A DNA stretch of 64,000 nt from Haemophilus parainfluenzae (GTDB taxonomy: Bacteria; Pseudomonadota; Gammaproteobacteria; Enterobacterales; Pasteurellaceae). Both the position numbers and the translations under genes were made by a program. Positions 44,279 to 53,753 of this stretch are shown here, piece by piece. A model generated the notes under the pieces. That model was given only the letters and a program-made list of their open reading frames with translations, was not told where the DNA came from and made no database searches. The stretch lies in the NCBI RefSeq assembly GCF_014931275.1, contig NZ_CP063110.1, positions 310,001 to 374,000 on the forward strand, given 5' to 3'. The stretch's first letter is position 1, and every line of letters begins with the position of its first letter.

Positions 44279-46696
44279 ATGAAGTCTCTATCCCATGTCT
44301 TTAAGGCAGTGCTATTAGTAGGTATCAGCACCTCAGTAGTACAGGTTGCCTATGCCCAAAATTCCTCTATTGATACCGAACGAGAAAATATCATCATTTT
44401 CTCTCGTCAAGGAGAGGCCCAATTAAATCAAGCTATTCCAAAACTTGAGGCCTTATTTAAGAGGACGCACGATGTGAAAGTGCGCGATGATTTAATTACA
44501 CTCTATCTGAGGACGAATCAATCCGCTAAAGCACTTTCACTTTGCGAAAGCTGCGCACCAGCGCAATTTTCCCAAAATGAACTGGAAAATTTAGGCAAAG
44601 CCGCTCGAAATGAAAAACAATACGACCGTGCCGTTGCATTCTATTCCCAATTGCAAAAGCAATTCCCTGATAATCCAAATGGATGGCTTGGTGGCGCATT
44701 AGCCTCCACTGAAACTAAAGACTACACTGCGGCAAAAAATGCACTGAATGTTTATAAACAACATTTTGGACAAGATAATGCTTATCTTGATGCAGAAAGT
44801 TATTTGCTTGATTTCACCGAACCCGACATGGCTAAACTTGGCCGTTGGCAACGTCAGTTAGAACAAAATCCGAAAAATATCACCTTAATGAGAGAGTTGT
44901 ATCGTTTAGCATCGAAATACAACCTTCAACCATTACAAGAGAAACTACAAAAAGCCTATCCTGATCAATTCAATCAAAAAGATATGATGTGGTTTGAGCA
45001 TGGTAAGACGATTACCTCCTCAAAAAATGCGACGACGCCTACACAACAAGAAAAATCATTTGAAGAATTGACCGCACTTTTGAGCAAAATTAATCCTGAG
45101 CATCCTCTGTATCAACAAGCATTGCAAGATCGTTTTGTGATGGGTGTTCGCTTGAATAAATTTGATGAAATAGAAGATGACTTCAATACATTACAGGCTC
45201 AATCTAATGTGCCTGCGTATTTAGAAGAAGCCTTTGGGGATTATTGGGCAGCAAAAGGCTCACCACACAAAGCATTAGCGATTTATCAAGCAATTGAACA
45301 ACAAGCCTTAACCAATAAACTCGCTGTGAGTGATGGTTTACTTCATAAACTCTCTCTCTCCGCAAGCGATGCGGGCAAATTTGAATTGGCGCAACAATAT
45401 TTAGAGCGTATGAATTCAAATGTTTATATCAATGACTATACCCGAACATCAAAAATTCTGAATCCAGGCTACGATTCTCGCTATTTTGGTTTGGCACGTT
45501 TAGCTTTATGGCGTGGTAACAGCAAATTAGCTCAGCAACTTATTGATGATCGTCTATTTAACAAAACGCCTGGTGATCCATGGGTGATGTTGCAAAAAGC
45601 AGAACTTGAGCGAAATCGTGGCAACTATGATGATGCTAAATTATGGGCGGAAAAAGCCGGTTATTTTTTGAGTAAAAATGATCAGCAAGAAGCTCGTAAT
45701 AACCTGGCTGAAACCGCCTTAAGTCAAAATGATTTACCAACAGTTTCAAAAACGATTGATGCAATGAATGAAGAACAACGTCAGTCAGCGCAATCCCTTA
45801 TTAAGCATTATGAACAAGCACGTTCTGGCAAAATTGTAGGGAGTGTCGGCTTACAGCATCGCACCTCACCAATAAGTTATAGCAATGAAAGTAGTCAAGA
45901 TTATGCGATTTACACACCTAAAACAGCAAATGGGCACGATCTCTACGTTCATTACTTAGAAACTCGCTCCCCTTATGACAAAGAAAGTCTTATTTCGCGT
46001 CGAATCGGTGTAGGCACTGAACTCAATTTCTATCCACTCCAAGTAAAAATGGAAGGTGGGAAAGGCATTAAGCTTAATGATAAAGCCTATTTCTCTACAG
46101 AGGCAAATTATACCCTCAACCAGCATTGGTCATTTAATTTAGACGCCAATATTAATGGTAGTGGCACTCCAGTTAAAGCCATCAATAAGGGTGTGTATAC
46201 CAAAGATATTGGTTTCTCTACCACGTATTCCTATTCCGATATTTTCCAAGCAGGACTAGGTGGTGGCGTCATGAAATTTGATGACGGCAACTTAAGAAAA
46301 GAAGCCAATTTCTGGTTGAATCTCAATACATTTAAACATGACCGTTGGGCGCTAACCAACAATTTCAGAGTCGATTACAGCAAAAATAAAACCATTGATT
46401 CTGCTGAATATTACAACCCATCAAAAGCGACAAGCTTGGAATTTGGTGCGGATTTAAGTTACTACCAACCACTTAATTATGGCTTAGTCTTAAATCATCA
46501 CCTGAAAGCCAGTGTGGGTGCTTATAAACAGGCTGAACTCAGTCGAGAAAAAATGTGGTCAATTAGCTACGGACATCAATGGCGTGTTGGTAAAAAATTT
46601 GGCGTGTCTTATGAAATTGGTCGTAAAAAGAATATTTATGACGGCAATGCTGAATTCAACAATTTCGGAAATTTAAACTTCTCTATTTATTATTAA
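44279..46696 (+). CDS. pgaA: PGA export outer-membrane porin with TPR domain
   Basis: Outer-membrane secretin-like porin for poly-beta-1,6-N-acetylglucosamine. The 805 residues show a signal peptide (cleavage after AYA), a periplasmic tetratricopeptide region (about 40-510, for example RAVAFYSQLQKQFPDNPNGW) that binds PgaB and the polymer, and a C-terminal 16-strand-type beta-barrel (from about 520) ending in an aromatic residue (LNFSIYY). Length matches E. coli PgaA (807). First gene of pgaABCD. Confidence 0.93.
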   Translation: MKSLSHVFKAVLLVGISTSVVQVAYAQNSSIDTERENIIIFSRQGEAQLNQAIPKLEALFKRTHDVKVRDDLITLYLRTNQSAKALSLCESCAPAQFSQNELENLGKAARNEKQYDRAVAFYSQLQKQFPDNPNGWLGGALASTETKDYTAAKNALNVYKQHFGQDNAYLDAESYLLDFTEPDMAKLGRWQRQLEQNPKNITLMRELYRLASKYNLQPLQEKLQKAYPDQFNQKDMMWFEHGKTITSSKNATTPTQQEKSFEELTALLSKINPEHPLYQQALQDRFVMGVRLNKFDEIEDDFNTLQAQSNVPAYLEEAFGDYWAAKGSPHKALAIYQAIEQQALTNKLAVSDGLLHKLSLSASDAGKFELAQQYLERMNSNVYINDYTRTSKILNPGYDSRYFGLARLALWRGNSKLAQQLIDDRLFNKTPGDPWVMLQKAELERNRGNYDDAKLWAEKAGYFLSKNDQQEARNNLAETALSQNDLPTVSKTIDAMNEEQRQSAQSLIKHYEQARSGKIVGSVGLQHRTSPISYSNESSQDYAIYTPKTANGHDLYVHYLETRSPYDKESLISRRIGVGTELNFYPLQVKMEGGKGIKLNDKAYFSTEANYTLNQHWSFNLDANINGSGTPVKAINKGVYTKDIGFSTTYSYSDIFQAGLGGGVMKFDDGNLRKEANFWLNLNTFKHDRWALTNNFRVDYSKNKTIDSAEYYNPSKATSLEFGADLSYYQPLNYGLVLNHHLKASVGAYKQAELSREKMWSISYGHQWRVGKKFGVSYEIGRKKNIYDGNAEFNNFGNLNFSIYY

Positions 46697-46717
46697 ATAC
46701 TTAAGCGGTATAACTTT

Positions 46718-48634
46718 ATGAGATCTCTAAAACATTTTGCAAAAATCATTATTTGCACGCTTTCCCTTTTTTCGGCTTTTGCCTTTGCGCAAGATCGTTA
46801 TGGCGTATTAGCTTATCACTCTGTTGTAGATGAAAGTGCGGCTGAAAATCAAAAACATTATTTTCCTCAAACGATTTCTGCCCAAACCTTAATTAACCAT
46901 TTTAATTGGCTAAAAGAAAACGGATACAACGTGATCAGTTGGCAGCAAGTTATCGATGCTGAAAATGGTAAAGGCACATTACCTGATAATGCGGTGTTGC
47001 TAAGCTTCGATGATGGCTATGAGACTATGTATAACGTGGTCTTCCCTCTATTAAAGGCCTATAACTACCCTGCTGTTTTTGCGCCAGTGACAGGCTGGTT
47101 AGATACGCCGGCAGATCAAAAAATCGCTTATGCCGATAAAATGCTGGATCGTTCTGTTTTTGCCACTTGGTCGCAAGTCAAAGAAATGGAACAAAGTGGG
47201 CTCGTTGAAGTTGCCTCACATACTCATAATCTTCATAACGGTATAAATGCCAACCCATCTGGTGGTCAATTACCCTCAGTGATTGCACCTGAATATAAAA
47301 ATGGAAAATATGAAACTGAAGATGCCTACAAAAACAGATTGAAATCTGATTTCACTCGTTCTGTTCAAACGTTAGTCAATCATATCGGTAAGAAACCACG
47401 TGTAATGGTGTGGCCGTATGGACAATTTAATGATGTTGCTGTGCAACTTGCACGACAAGCAGGAATGCCACACTACTTCTCATTAGGTGAAAAAATCATC
47501 AATAAAGTTGGCGATAAACATATTGGACGCTTATTACTTAATGCAGAAACCGATCTAAATACCGTTAAAAACTATCTTGATGGCATTGATGAAAGCAAAC
47601 AAATTCAACGAGTACTGCATGTCGATTTAGATTATGTCTATGATGCGGATAAAGCTCAGCAAGCCAAAAACCTTGATAAGTTAATCGACCGCATCTATCG
47701 CTATGGTGTGACGACAGTTTATCTTCAAGCATTCTCTGATCCCGATGGGGATGGTGTAGCGGATGCCTTGTATTTTCCAAATAAATACCTTCCTGTACGA
47801 GATGATATTTTTGGCCGAATTGCCTGGCAATTGCAAACGCGCGCGGGCGTACAAGTCTACGCTTGGATGCCTGTACTCGCCTTTGATTTACGAAAAGGCG
47901 TAAAAGAGGCGGAATATGTCATTGATAGCCGCACGGGCAAGCCTTCAACAAAGGCTTATTTACGCCTTTCACCTTATAACAAACAGAATGTTGAAATCAT
48001 TAAATCTATTTATAACGATTTGTCATTCTACGCCAAATTTAATGGCATTTTATTCCACGATGATGTGTTCCTAACCGATTTTGAGGGCGCAGAAGGTGAT
48101 CATGCTGAAGGTATGGTTAGCCCACAAGCAAAACAAAAAACACAAGATTTAATCCAATTAACCCATCAGCTCACTGATGCGTTAAAACCTTATTTCTTGC
48201 GTGGTTCATATTCTCTTAAAACAGCTCGTAATCTTTATGCATCAGTGATCACCAATCCAAATGCAGAAGAATGGTTGGCACAGAACTTAAAAACGCTCAC
48301 TGATAATTACGATACCACTGCCATCATGGCGATGCCATATATGGAAAATGAGCAGCCAATTTCACAAGAAGAAGCCTATCAATGGTTTTCCTCTCTCATT
48401 GAAAATGTGAAAGCTCAAGCACCATTAGATAAAGTCTTGTTTGAATTCCAAGCGGTGAATTGGCGAACTCAAAAACCAATTCCTGAATCCGAGTTGATTG
48501 ATTGGATGAAGCTATTGCAAAAAAATCATATTTATAGCTATGGCTACTATCCGGATAACTTTTTAACTAATCAACCGGATCTGAACAAAATGAAACCGTA
48601 TTTTTCGGTAAATACTAATGTGGGAAAACCTTAA
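46718..48634 (+). CDS. pgaB: PGA de-N-acetylase / glycoside hydrolase
   Basis: Partially deacetylates PGA in the periplasm, which is needed for its export. The 638 residues have an N-terminal polysaccharide deacetylase domain (YGVLAYHSVV, LLSFDDGYETMYN with the catalytic Asp-Asp near 95, ASHTHNLH metal ligands) and a C-terminal glycoside-hydrolase-like domain (from about 300, QRVLHVDLDYVYD, GILFHDDVFL). Unlike E. coli PgaB, the signal peptide (FSAFAFA-Q) has no lipobox cysteine, so this one is probably soluble or uncleaved rather than a lipoprotein. Confidence 0.93.
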   Translation: MRSLKHFAKIIICTLSLFSAFAFAQDRYGVLAYHSVVDESAAENQKHYFPQTISAQTLINHFNWLKENGYNVISWQQVIDAENGKGTLPDNAVLLSFDDGYETMYNVVFPLLKAYNYPAVFAPVTGWLDTPADQKIAYADKMLDRSVFATWSQVKEMEQSGLVEVASHTHNLHNGINANPSGGQLPSVIAPEYKNGKYETEDAYKNRLKSDFTRSVQTLVNHIGKKPRVMVWPYGQFNDVAVQLARQAGMPHYFSLGEKIINKVGDKHIGRLLLNAETDLNTVKNYLDGIDESKQIQRVLHVDLDYVYDADKAQQAKNLDKLIDRIYRYGVTTVYLQAFSDPDGDGVADALYFPNKYLPVRDDIFGRIAWQLQTRAGVQVYAWMPVLAFDLRKGVKEAEYVIDSRTGKPSTKAYLRLSPYNKQNVEIIKSIYNDLSFYAKFNGILFHDDVFLTDFEGAEGDHAEGMVSPQAKQKTQDLIQLTHQLTDALKPYFLRGSYSLKTARNLYASVITNPNAEEWLAQNLKTLTDNYDTTAIMAMPYMENEQPISQEEAYQWFSSLIENVKAQAPLDKVLFEFQAVNWRTQKPIPESELIDWMKLLQKNHIYSYGYYPDNFLTNQPDLNKMKPYFSVNTNVGKP

Positions 48635-48643
48635 GGATTGACT

Positions 48644-49885
48644 ATGAACCAACAATTCTTAGAGGCAATTAGTATCTTCGTATTTATGTATCCTGCTGGA
48701 ATGGCAATATATTGGGTCAGTGCAAGCCTCTGCTATTACCTTTTTATGGAAGGAAAACTTGGGCAACCAACCTTCCAACAAATGCCTAAAGAACGCGTTC
48801 CTATGGTCAGCATTATGGTGCCTTGCTATAACGAAGGCGACAACTTAGATGAAGCCATTCCTTACTTGCTTCAACTCAGATATCCAAACTATGAACTCAT
48901 CTTTATCAATGATGGGAGTAAAGATAACACTGGCGAAATTATTGAACGTTGGGCGAAAGAAGATGAGCGAATTGTAGCTCTTCATCAAGAAAATCAAGGT
49001 AAAGCCAGCGCATTAAACCATGGCTTATTGGTCGCTAAAGGAGAATATGTAGCCTGTATTGATGGCGATGCGGTATTAGATTTTGATGCGATCGACTATA
49101 TGGTGCAATCCCTTGAATTAAACCGCACTTATGGTGGTGTTACAGGCAACCCACGCGTACGTAACCGCAGTACGATTTTAGGTCGCTTACAAGTGTCTGA
49201 ATTTAGTTCCATTATCGGTTTAATCAAACGCGCTCAAAGCCTAATGGGAACCATTTTCACCGTATCCGGCGTATGTTGTCTATTCCGCAAAGATGTGATG
49301 GAAGAAATTGGTGGCTGGAGCACCAATATGATCACGGAAGACATTGATGTCAGTTGGAAAATTCAAACAGCCGGTTACAACATCATGTATGAACCCCGTG
49401 CTTTATGTTGGGTATTAATGCCTGAACGTCTTTATGGTTTATACAAACAGCGTTTACGCTGGGCGCAAGGTGGCGCTGAAACCATCATCAAATATTTTCC
49501 TCAGGTCTGGCGCTGGAAAAACCGCCGTCTATGGCCAATGTATGCCGAATATTTTGTTACCGCAACTTGGGCAATCTTATTGGTTGCACTGGTTGCGCTT
49601 GCACTATACCGCAAGATTACTTTGGGTATAGGCATTCAAAACATGGAATTGTTTGAAACAAATATCTCGCTCATGTTTTTTTCCTTCTTCTTACAGTGTC
49701 TCTTGAGCTTATACATCGACTCTCGTTATGAAAAAGGATTGATCCAATATGGAATTTCTTGCATTTGGTATCCCTACGTTTATTGGTTACTCAATACAGT
49801 AACCTTACTCGTTGGAATCCCAAAAGCGATTTTTAGAAACAAGTCCAAGCTAGCTGTATGGACAAGCCCTGACAGAGGAGTTTAA
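48644..49885 (+). CDS. pgaC: PGA synthase glycosyltransferase
   Basis: Inner-membrane GT2 enzyme polymerising UDP-GlcNAc into beta-1,6-GlcNAc. The 413 residues show a membrane segment, then VPMVSIMVPCYNEGDNLDEA, FINDGSKDNTGE, IDGDAVLDFDA, TEDIDVSWKIQ and QRLRWAQGG (the catalytic and substrate motifs), and three or more C-terminal helices. ATG 48644 is chosen because AAGGA stands six bases upstream; an earlier TTG would cover that site. Length is slightly below E. coli PgaC (441). Confidence 0.94.
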   Translation: MNQQFLEAISIFVFMYPAGMAIYWVSASLCYYLFMEGKLGQPTFQQMPKERVPMVSIMVPCYNEGDNLDEAIPYLLQLRYPNYELIFINDGSKDNTGEIIERWAKEDERIVALHQENQGKASALNHGLLVAKGEYVACIDGDAVLDFDAIDYMVQSLELNRTYGGVTGNPRVRNRSTILGRLQVSEFSSIIGLIKRAQSLMGTIFTVSGVCCLFRKDVMEEIGGWSTNMITEDIDVSWKIQTAGYNIMYEPRALCWVLMPERLYGLYKQRLRWAQGGAETIIKYFPQVWRWKNRRLWPMYAEYFVTATWAILLVALVALALYRKITLGIGIQNMELFETNISLMFFSFFLQCLLSLYIDSRYEKGLIQYGISCIWYPYVYWLLNTVTLLVGIPKAIFRNKSKLAVWTSPDRGV

Positions 49886-49888
49886 ATA

Positions 49889-50164
49889 ATGGCAACCGCC
49901 ACTTTACAACAATTGATGGTTATTAATAAAGGTAGCAGCCTTCCCTTGCTGATTAAAGCCAAAAGCTTTGTACTAGATATAGTCACCTGGGCTTTATGGG
50001 CTTATATCATCACTTTTGTCGCGAGATATGCGGAACGCATCTTCACTAAACCGATTCTGGAAAGTTTCTTTTTCGTTGATGTGATAAGCATAATGTTTTC
50101 TGTTTCTGCGGTATTGGTTATATTGGCTTATATTTGGTCTATTCTTACCGTAGCAAAAGAATAA
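49889..50164 (+). CDS. pgaD: Short PgaD-like PGA synthesis subunit
   Basis: Small two-helix membrane protein (91 residues, about 28-48 and 62-85, SIMFSVSAVLVILAYIWSIL) in the fourth position of the pga operon. By position and topology it is PgaD, which binds PgaC and, in E. coli, cyclic di-GMP. It is about 45 residues shorter than E. coli PgaD (137), so parts of the cytoplasmic tail are missing. The annotation rests mostly on context. Confidence 0.8.
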   Translation: MATATLQQLMVINKGSSLPLLIKAKSFVLDIVTWALWAYIITFVARYAERIFTKPILESFFFVDVISIMFSVSAVLVILAYIWSILTVAKE

Positions 50165-50182
50165 CTCGCAAAAACTTAATAT

Positions 50183-50227
50183 AAAAAAACCGCACTTTAG
50201 TTTTCAAATCAAAGTGCGGTTATTTTT
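50183..50227. terminator. USS-pair terminator after pgaABCD
   Basis: AACCGCACTTT (50188-50198) and AAAGTGCGGTT (50211-50221) form a perfect stem with A and T tracts on the outside. The following 50228-50390 shows no gene. Confidence 0.92.
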
Positions 50228-50390
50228 ATGGGAGTTTTAACTAAATAGACCAGAGAATACATCATCTCTAAACAGACGTTCTTCATTTATCGTAAAGCAT
50301 AATACTTTCTGTATTAACCCTGTAATATTGGCTTAATTGCTATTCCCCCATATCGAAAGATGTCATTCACATAAAAAATTGAAGATAAAG

Positions 50391-50432
50391 AAAACCGCAC
50401 TTTGATTTAAAAACCAAAGTGCGGTTATTTTT
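50391..50432. terminator. USS-pair terminator of pckA
   Basis: AACCGCACTTTG and CAAAGTGCGGTT pair around ATTTAAAAAC, with A and T tracts. It lies 31 bases after the pckA stop and is the second near-identical hairpin within 250 bases. Confidence 0.92.
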
Positions 50433-50463
50433 AGAGATGTTTAATTAGATGCTGTTTATCTAA

Positions 50464-52080
50464 TTAAGCTTTTGGACCTGCTGCAATAAGTGCTTTACCT
50501 TCTGCATTAGTCGCATATTTTTCGAAGTTTTTCACGAAACGACCTGCAAGATCTTCAGCTTTAGCTTGCCATTGTGCTTTGTCCGCATAAGTATCACGTG
50601 GATCTAAGATCGCAGAATCTACACCTGGTAATGCTTTTGGAATCGCTAAATCAAAGATTGGTAACTTGCCCATTTCTGCTTTTTCGATAGAACCATCTAG
50701 GATTGCATCGATAATACCACGAGTATCTTTGATTGAGATACGTTTACCTGTACCGTTCCAACCAGTATTAACTAAGTAAGCTTCTGCACCAGCAGCTTGC
50801 ATACGTTTAACTAACACTTGAGCATATTGTGTCGGGTGGAGAGTTAAGAACGCCGCACCGAAACATGCTGAGAAGGTTGGAGTTGGTTCAGTAATGCCAC
50901 GCTCTGTACCAGCTAATTTAGCAGTGAAACCAGATAAGAAGTAGTATTTAGTTTGCTCTGGTGTCAATTTAGACACAGGAGGTAATACACCGAATGCATC
51001 CGCAGTTAAGAAAATTACTTTCGTTGCGTGACCAGCACGAGATACTGGTTTAACAATATTATCAATGTGATAAATTGGGTAAGACACACGAGTATTTTCA
51101 GTTTTAGAACCATCATCGAAATCAACTGAACCATCAGCACGAACCACTACGTTTTCTAATAACGCATCGCGACGGATTGCACGATAGATATCTGGCTCAT
51201 TTTCTTCAGAAAGATGGATAGTTTTCGCGTAGCAACCACCTTCGAAGTTGAAGATACCTACATCATCCCAACCGTGCTCATCGTCACCGATTAATTCACG
51301 TTTTGGATCGGTGGAAAGGGTGGTTTTACCTGTACCTGATAAACCGAAGAAGATTGCTACATCACCGTCTTTACCTACGTTAGCAGAACAGTGCATTGCA
51401 CCTACACCTTTAAGTGGTAGGAAGTAGTTCATCATTGAGAACATACCTTTCTTCATTTCACCGCCGTACCAAGTACCACCGATTAATTGGATACGCTCAG
51501 TTAAGTTGAATGCAACGAAGTTTTCAGAGTTCAAACCTTGTTCTTTCCAGTTCGGGTTGGTGCATTTAGAACCATTCATTACCACGAAATCAGGTTTAAA
51601 GGTTTTTAATTGTTCTTCTGTCGGACGAATGAACATATTTTTCACAAAGTGTGCTTGCCATGCTACTTCAGTCACGATACGTACTGCGATACGGTCTTGT
51701 TCACTTGCGCCACAGAAACCATCAACCACGAATAAACGTTTACCAGAAAGTTGTTTAGTCACAAGACCTTTCAAGCTTGACCAAGTTTCTTGAGTCATTG
51801 GTTTGTTATCGTTTTTCGCCACATCAGAAGTCCACCACACAGTATCTTTTGTGGTATCATCTAAAACGATGTATTTATCTTTCGGCGAACGACCGGTAAA
51901 GATCCCTGTATCAACAGCCACCGCTCCAGTTGTGGTAAGTGTACCTTTTTCAAAGCCTTCTAAGCCAGGTTTGGTTTCTTCTTCAAAAAGTTGTTCATAG
52001 CTTGGGTTATAAACCACTTCTTTTACATCATGAATACCAATGGCTTCAAGTTCTTTAATTACATTTTTAATGTCAGTCAT
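50464..52080 (-). CDS. pckA: Phosphoenolpyruvate carboxykinase (ATP)
   Basis: Converts oxaloacetate to PEP with ATP; in Pasteurellaceae it also runs towards oxaloacetate during CO2-fixing succinate formation. The 538 residues contain [15 protein letters not shown], the metal-binding [18 protein letters not shown], the P-loop [13 protein letters not shown] (about 245-257) and the metal site [10 protein letters not shown]. Length matches E. coli (540). AGAGGTGA precedes the ATG. A CRP-like site lies about 70 bases upstream. Confidence 0.98.
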   Translation of the reverse strand: MTDIKNVIKELEAIGIHDVKEVVYNPSYEQLFEEETKPGLEGFEKGTLTTTGAVAVDTGIFTGRSPKDKYIVLDDTTKDTVWWTSDVAKNDNKPMTQETWSSLKGLVTKQLSGKRLFVVDGFCGASEQDRIAVRIVTEVAWQAHFVKNMFIRPTEEQLKTFKPDFVVMNGSKCTNPNWKEQGLNSENFVAFNLTERIQLIGGTWYGGEMKKGMFSMMNYFLPLKGVGAMHCSANVGKDGDVAIFFGLSGTGKTTLSTDPKRELIGDDEHGWDDVGIFNFEGGCYAKTIHLSEENEPDIYRAIRRDALLENVVVRADGSVDFDDGSKTENTRVSYPIYHIDNIVKPVSRAGHATKVIFLTADAFGVLPPVSKLTPEQTKYYFLSGFTAKLAGTERGITEPTPTFSACFGAAFLTLHPTQYAQVLVKRMQAAGAEAYLVNTGWNGTGKRISIKDTRGIIDAILDGSIEKAEMGKLPIFDLAIPKALPGVDSAILDPRDTYADKAQWQAKAEDLAGRFVKNFEKYATNAEGKALIAAGPKA

Positions 52081-52149
52081 AGTTCACCTCTTGATTAAAG
52101 TTTAAAAATTTTTCCTATGGTTATTGTAGGGGAATTACCAGAAAAAAAA

Positions 52150-52165
52150 TGTTAACTAGATCAAA
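52150..52165. promoter_or_regulatory. CRP-like site upstream of pckA
   Basis: TGTTAACTAGATCAAA agrees with TGTGATCTAGATCACA at 12 of 16 positions, including the CTAGAT core. Catabolite control of pckA is common. Confidence 0.45.
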
Positions 52166-52262
52166 TTTTTGAACATTCATTGAAAATTTCTACCTATTTT
52201 TAGGGTGTTTTGGGGAGCCAAGATGAAGTGCGGTTGATTTCACCTTTACTTTTCCTATATAG

Positions 52263-52277
52263 TGATAACCATTCTCA
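52263..52277. promoter_or_regulatory. Fur-box candidate upstream of the esterase gene
   Basis: TGATAACCATTCTCA matches the 7-1-7 Fur consensus TGATAAT-N-ATTATCA in 12 of the 14 defined positions. It lies 18 bases before the start codon at 52296. Confidence 0.65.
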
Positions 52278-52295
52278 AATTAAGACCGGATAACC

Positions 52296-53162
52296 ATGTT
52301 CTCATTTCTGCGTTTACCCTTTTTATTTTTCCTGCTGATGTTTACGCAAAGTACGCAAGCAGAACCCGACTTTAAGATTCCTCCTATTCAAGAAAGCATG
52401 AAAAAAATGTATCAAATTCAACAAAAAGATTTTACCTTTGAAGACAAACATTACCGTTTGTTTATTGCTGTTCCACCAAAAACATCGCAAAAACTGACCG
52501 CACTTTACACGTTGGATGGCAATGCACAATTTCCAATAGCAGTGAATGCTGTCAATCCTCATAAACCGCTTCCTCTTATTGTCGGTATCGGTTATGTATC
52601 TGATAAAGCTTACGTTATTGAGGAACGAATGAGAGACTACACGTTTCCTGTAGAAGGAGCTGAATTTGCCAAAGGAGGGAAAGCCGCTGATTTTCTACGT
52701 TTTATTCAAGAAGATGTAAAGCCTTATATTGAACAGCATTTTGATATCAATAAGGAAAAACAATATTTCTTTGGCCATTCTTTTGGTGGGTTGTTTGGAT
52801 TATACGTGCTCTTCCATCAACCGGATTTATTTCAACATTACACATTGGCAAGCCCTTCTCTTTGGTGGGGAAATGGCTCATTTTTACCTCAACATGAACC
52901 TTGGATTACCCAAAAACCATCACATATTCTGATTACATTAGGCTCTTACGAAGAACATCCTGAACAGGATCCGAATATCACTGAAGAGCAATTACAGCGT
53001 ATTAATCAACGGAAACAAATGCGAACAATCAATGCGCATCAACTGGCGGAAATATTAACCAAACAAGGAAATTCCGTGGCGTTTATTTCCATTCCCAATA
53101 AAAACCACGGTGGCTCAATTCCTGACGCAATCAAACATAGCTTGGAACAAGTGCAACAATAA
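52296..53162 (+). CDS. Secreted alpha/beta-hydrolase esterase (IroE/Fes-like)
   Basis: The 288-residue protein has a Sec signal (cleavage after TQA) and a putative-esterase (PF00756-like) fold: [37 protein letters not shown], the nucleophile elbow [10 protein letters not shown] (Ser about 165) and a late His in PNKNHGGS. IroE and Fes relatives hydrolyse catecholate siderophores, and a Fur-like box overlaps its promoter, so a periplasmic siderophore esterase is a reasonable inference. No siderophore receptor is adjacent. Confidence 0.8.
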   Translation: MFSFLRLPFLFFLLMFTQSTQAEPDFKIPPIQESMKKMYQIQQKDFTFEDKHYRLFIAVPPKTSQKLTALYTLDGNAQFPIAVNAVNPHKPLPLIVGIGYVSDKAYVIEERMRDYTFPVEGAEFAKGGKAADFLRFIQEDVKPYIEQHFDINKEKQYFFGHSFGGLFGLYVLFHQPDLFQHYTLASPSLWWGNGSFLPQHEPWITQKPSHILITLGSYEEHPEQDPNITEEQLQRINQRKQMRTINAHQLAEILTKQGNSVAFISIPNKNHGGSIPDAIKHSLEQVQQ

Positions 53163-53164
53163 AA

Positions 53165-53326
53165 CGTCCAAAAAAAGTCCTTGTGATTTTTTCAGGCGGC
53201 CAAGACTCTACAACTTGCCTATTTCAGGCCATCGCAGAATTCGGCAAAGAAAATGTCGAAGTAATGACCTTTCAATACGGACAACGTCATGCAATTGAGC
53301 TAGAAAAAGGGCTTACGAATAATTAG
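53165..53326 (+). pseudogene. queC: 5' remnant of queC (7-cyano-7-deazaguanine synthase)
   Basis: The frame reads [20 protein letters not shown] and then [16 protein letters not shown] before TAG. The PP-loop SGGQDSTT is diagnostic for QueC. Only about 53 of roughly 225 residues remain, and the native start codon is not evident. Confidence 0.85.
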
Positions 53327-53344
53327 CAGAAAAAGGACTAGCAA

Positions 53345-53518
53345 ATGTTTAAAATTGCAAAAGAATTCAGTTTTGATACGGCACATATGCTTAATGGGCA
53401 TGATGACAAAATGAATTTATTAGAAACTATCACTCAATTAGGTCAATTAAATCTTCGTGCTAATAAACCTAAATGGCAGTTAAGCCTCCAAACTCATAAG
53501 ATTATTGGTATCGAGTAA
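53345..53518 (+). pseudogene. queD-queE fusion remnant
   Basis: ATG 53345 starts MFKIAKEFSFDTAHMLNGHD, the N-terminus of QueD (6-carboxytetrahydropterin synthase). After about 22 residues the frame passes in phase into a stretch ending PKWQLSLQTHKIIGIE, the C-terminus of QueE. The 57-codon frame keeps no complete active site. With the queC remnant it is a scar of a queC-queD-queE operon. 53519-53753 holds no gene. Confidence 0.75.
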
Positions 53519-53753
53519 TATCTTATTAACATCTTTCTGAGAAGAATCAGGCGATTCTTCTCAAATTTGCTTTTCTATTTTCTTCAAAAACTAAAAAATA
53601 TCGCTATTTATTCAGTATTTTCGTGAATTTTGCATTATTTTCACACAATTCTGTGAAGTGATTCACAAATTCGAGAAAAAAGCATTTACTTTTCCCTCTG
53701 TTGATTTTATGTTCATTAACAATCTTGTAACAAAGTAACAAGGGGTGATTACT

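Noticed and set aside
50228..50390. Possible small RNA between two USS-pair terminators
   Set aside because: No promoter-like element or stable fold is evident. The hairpins are explained as the 3' ends of pgaD and pckA.
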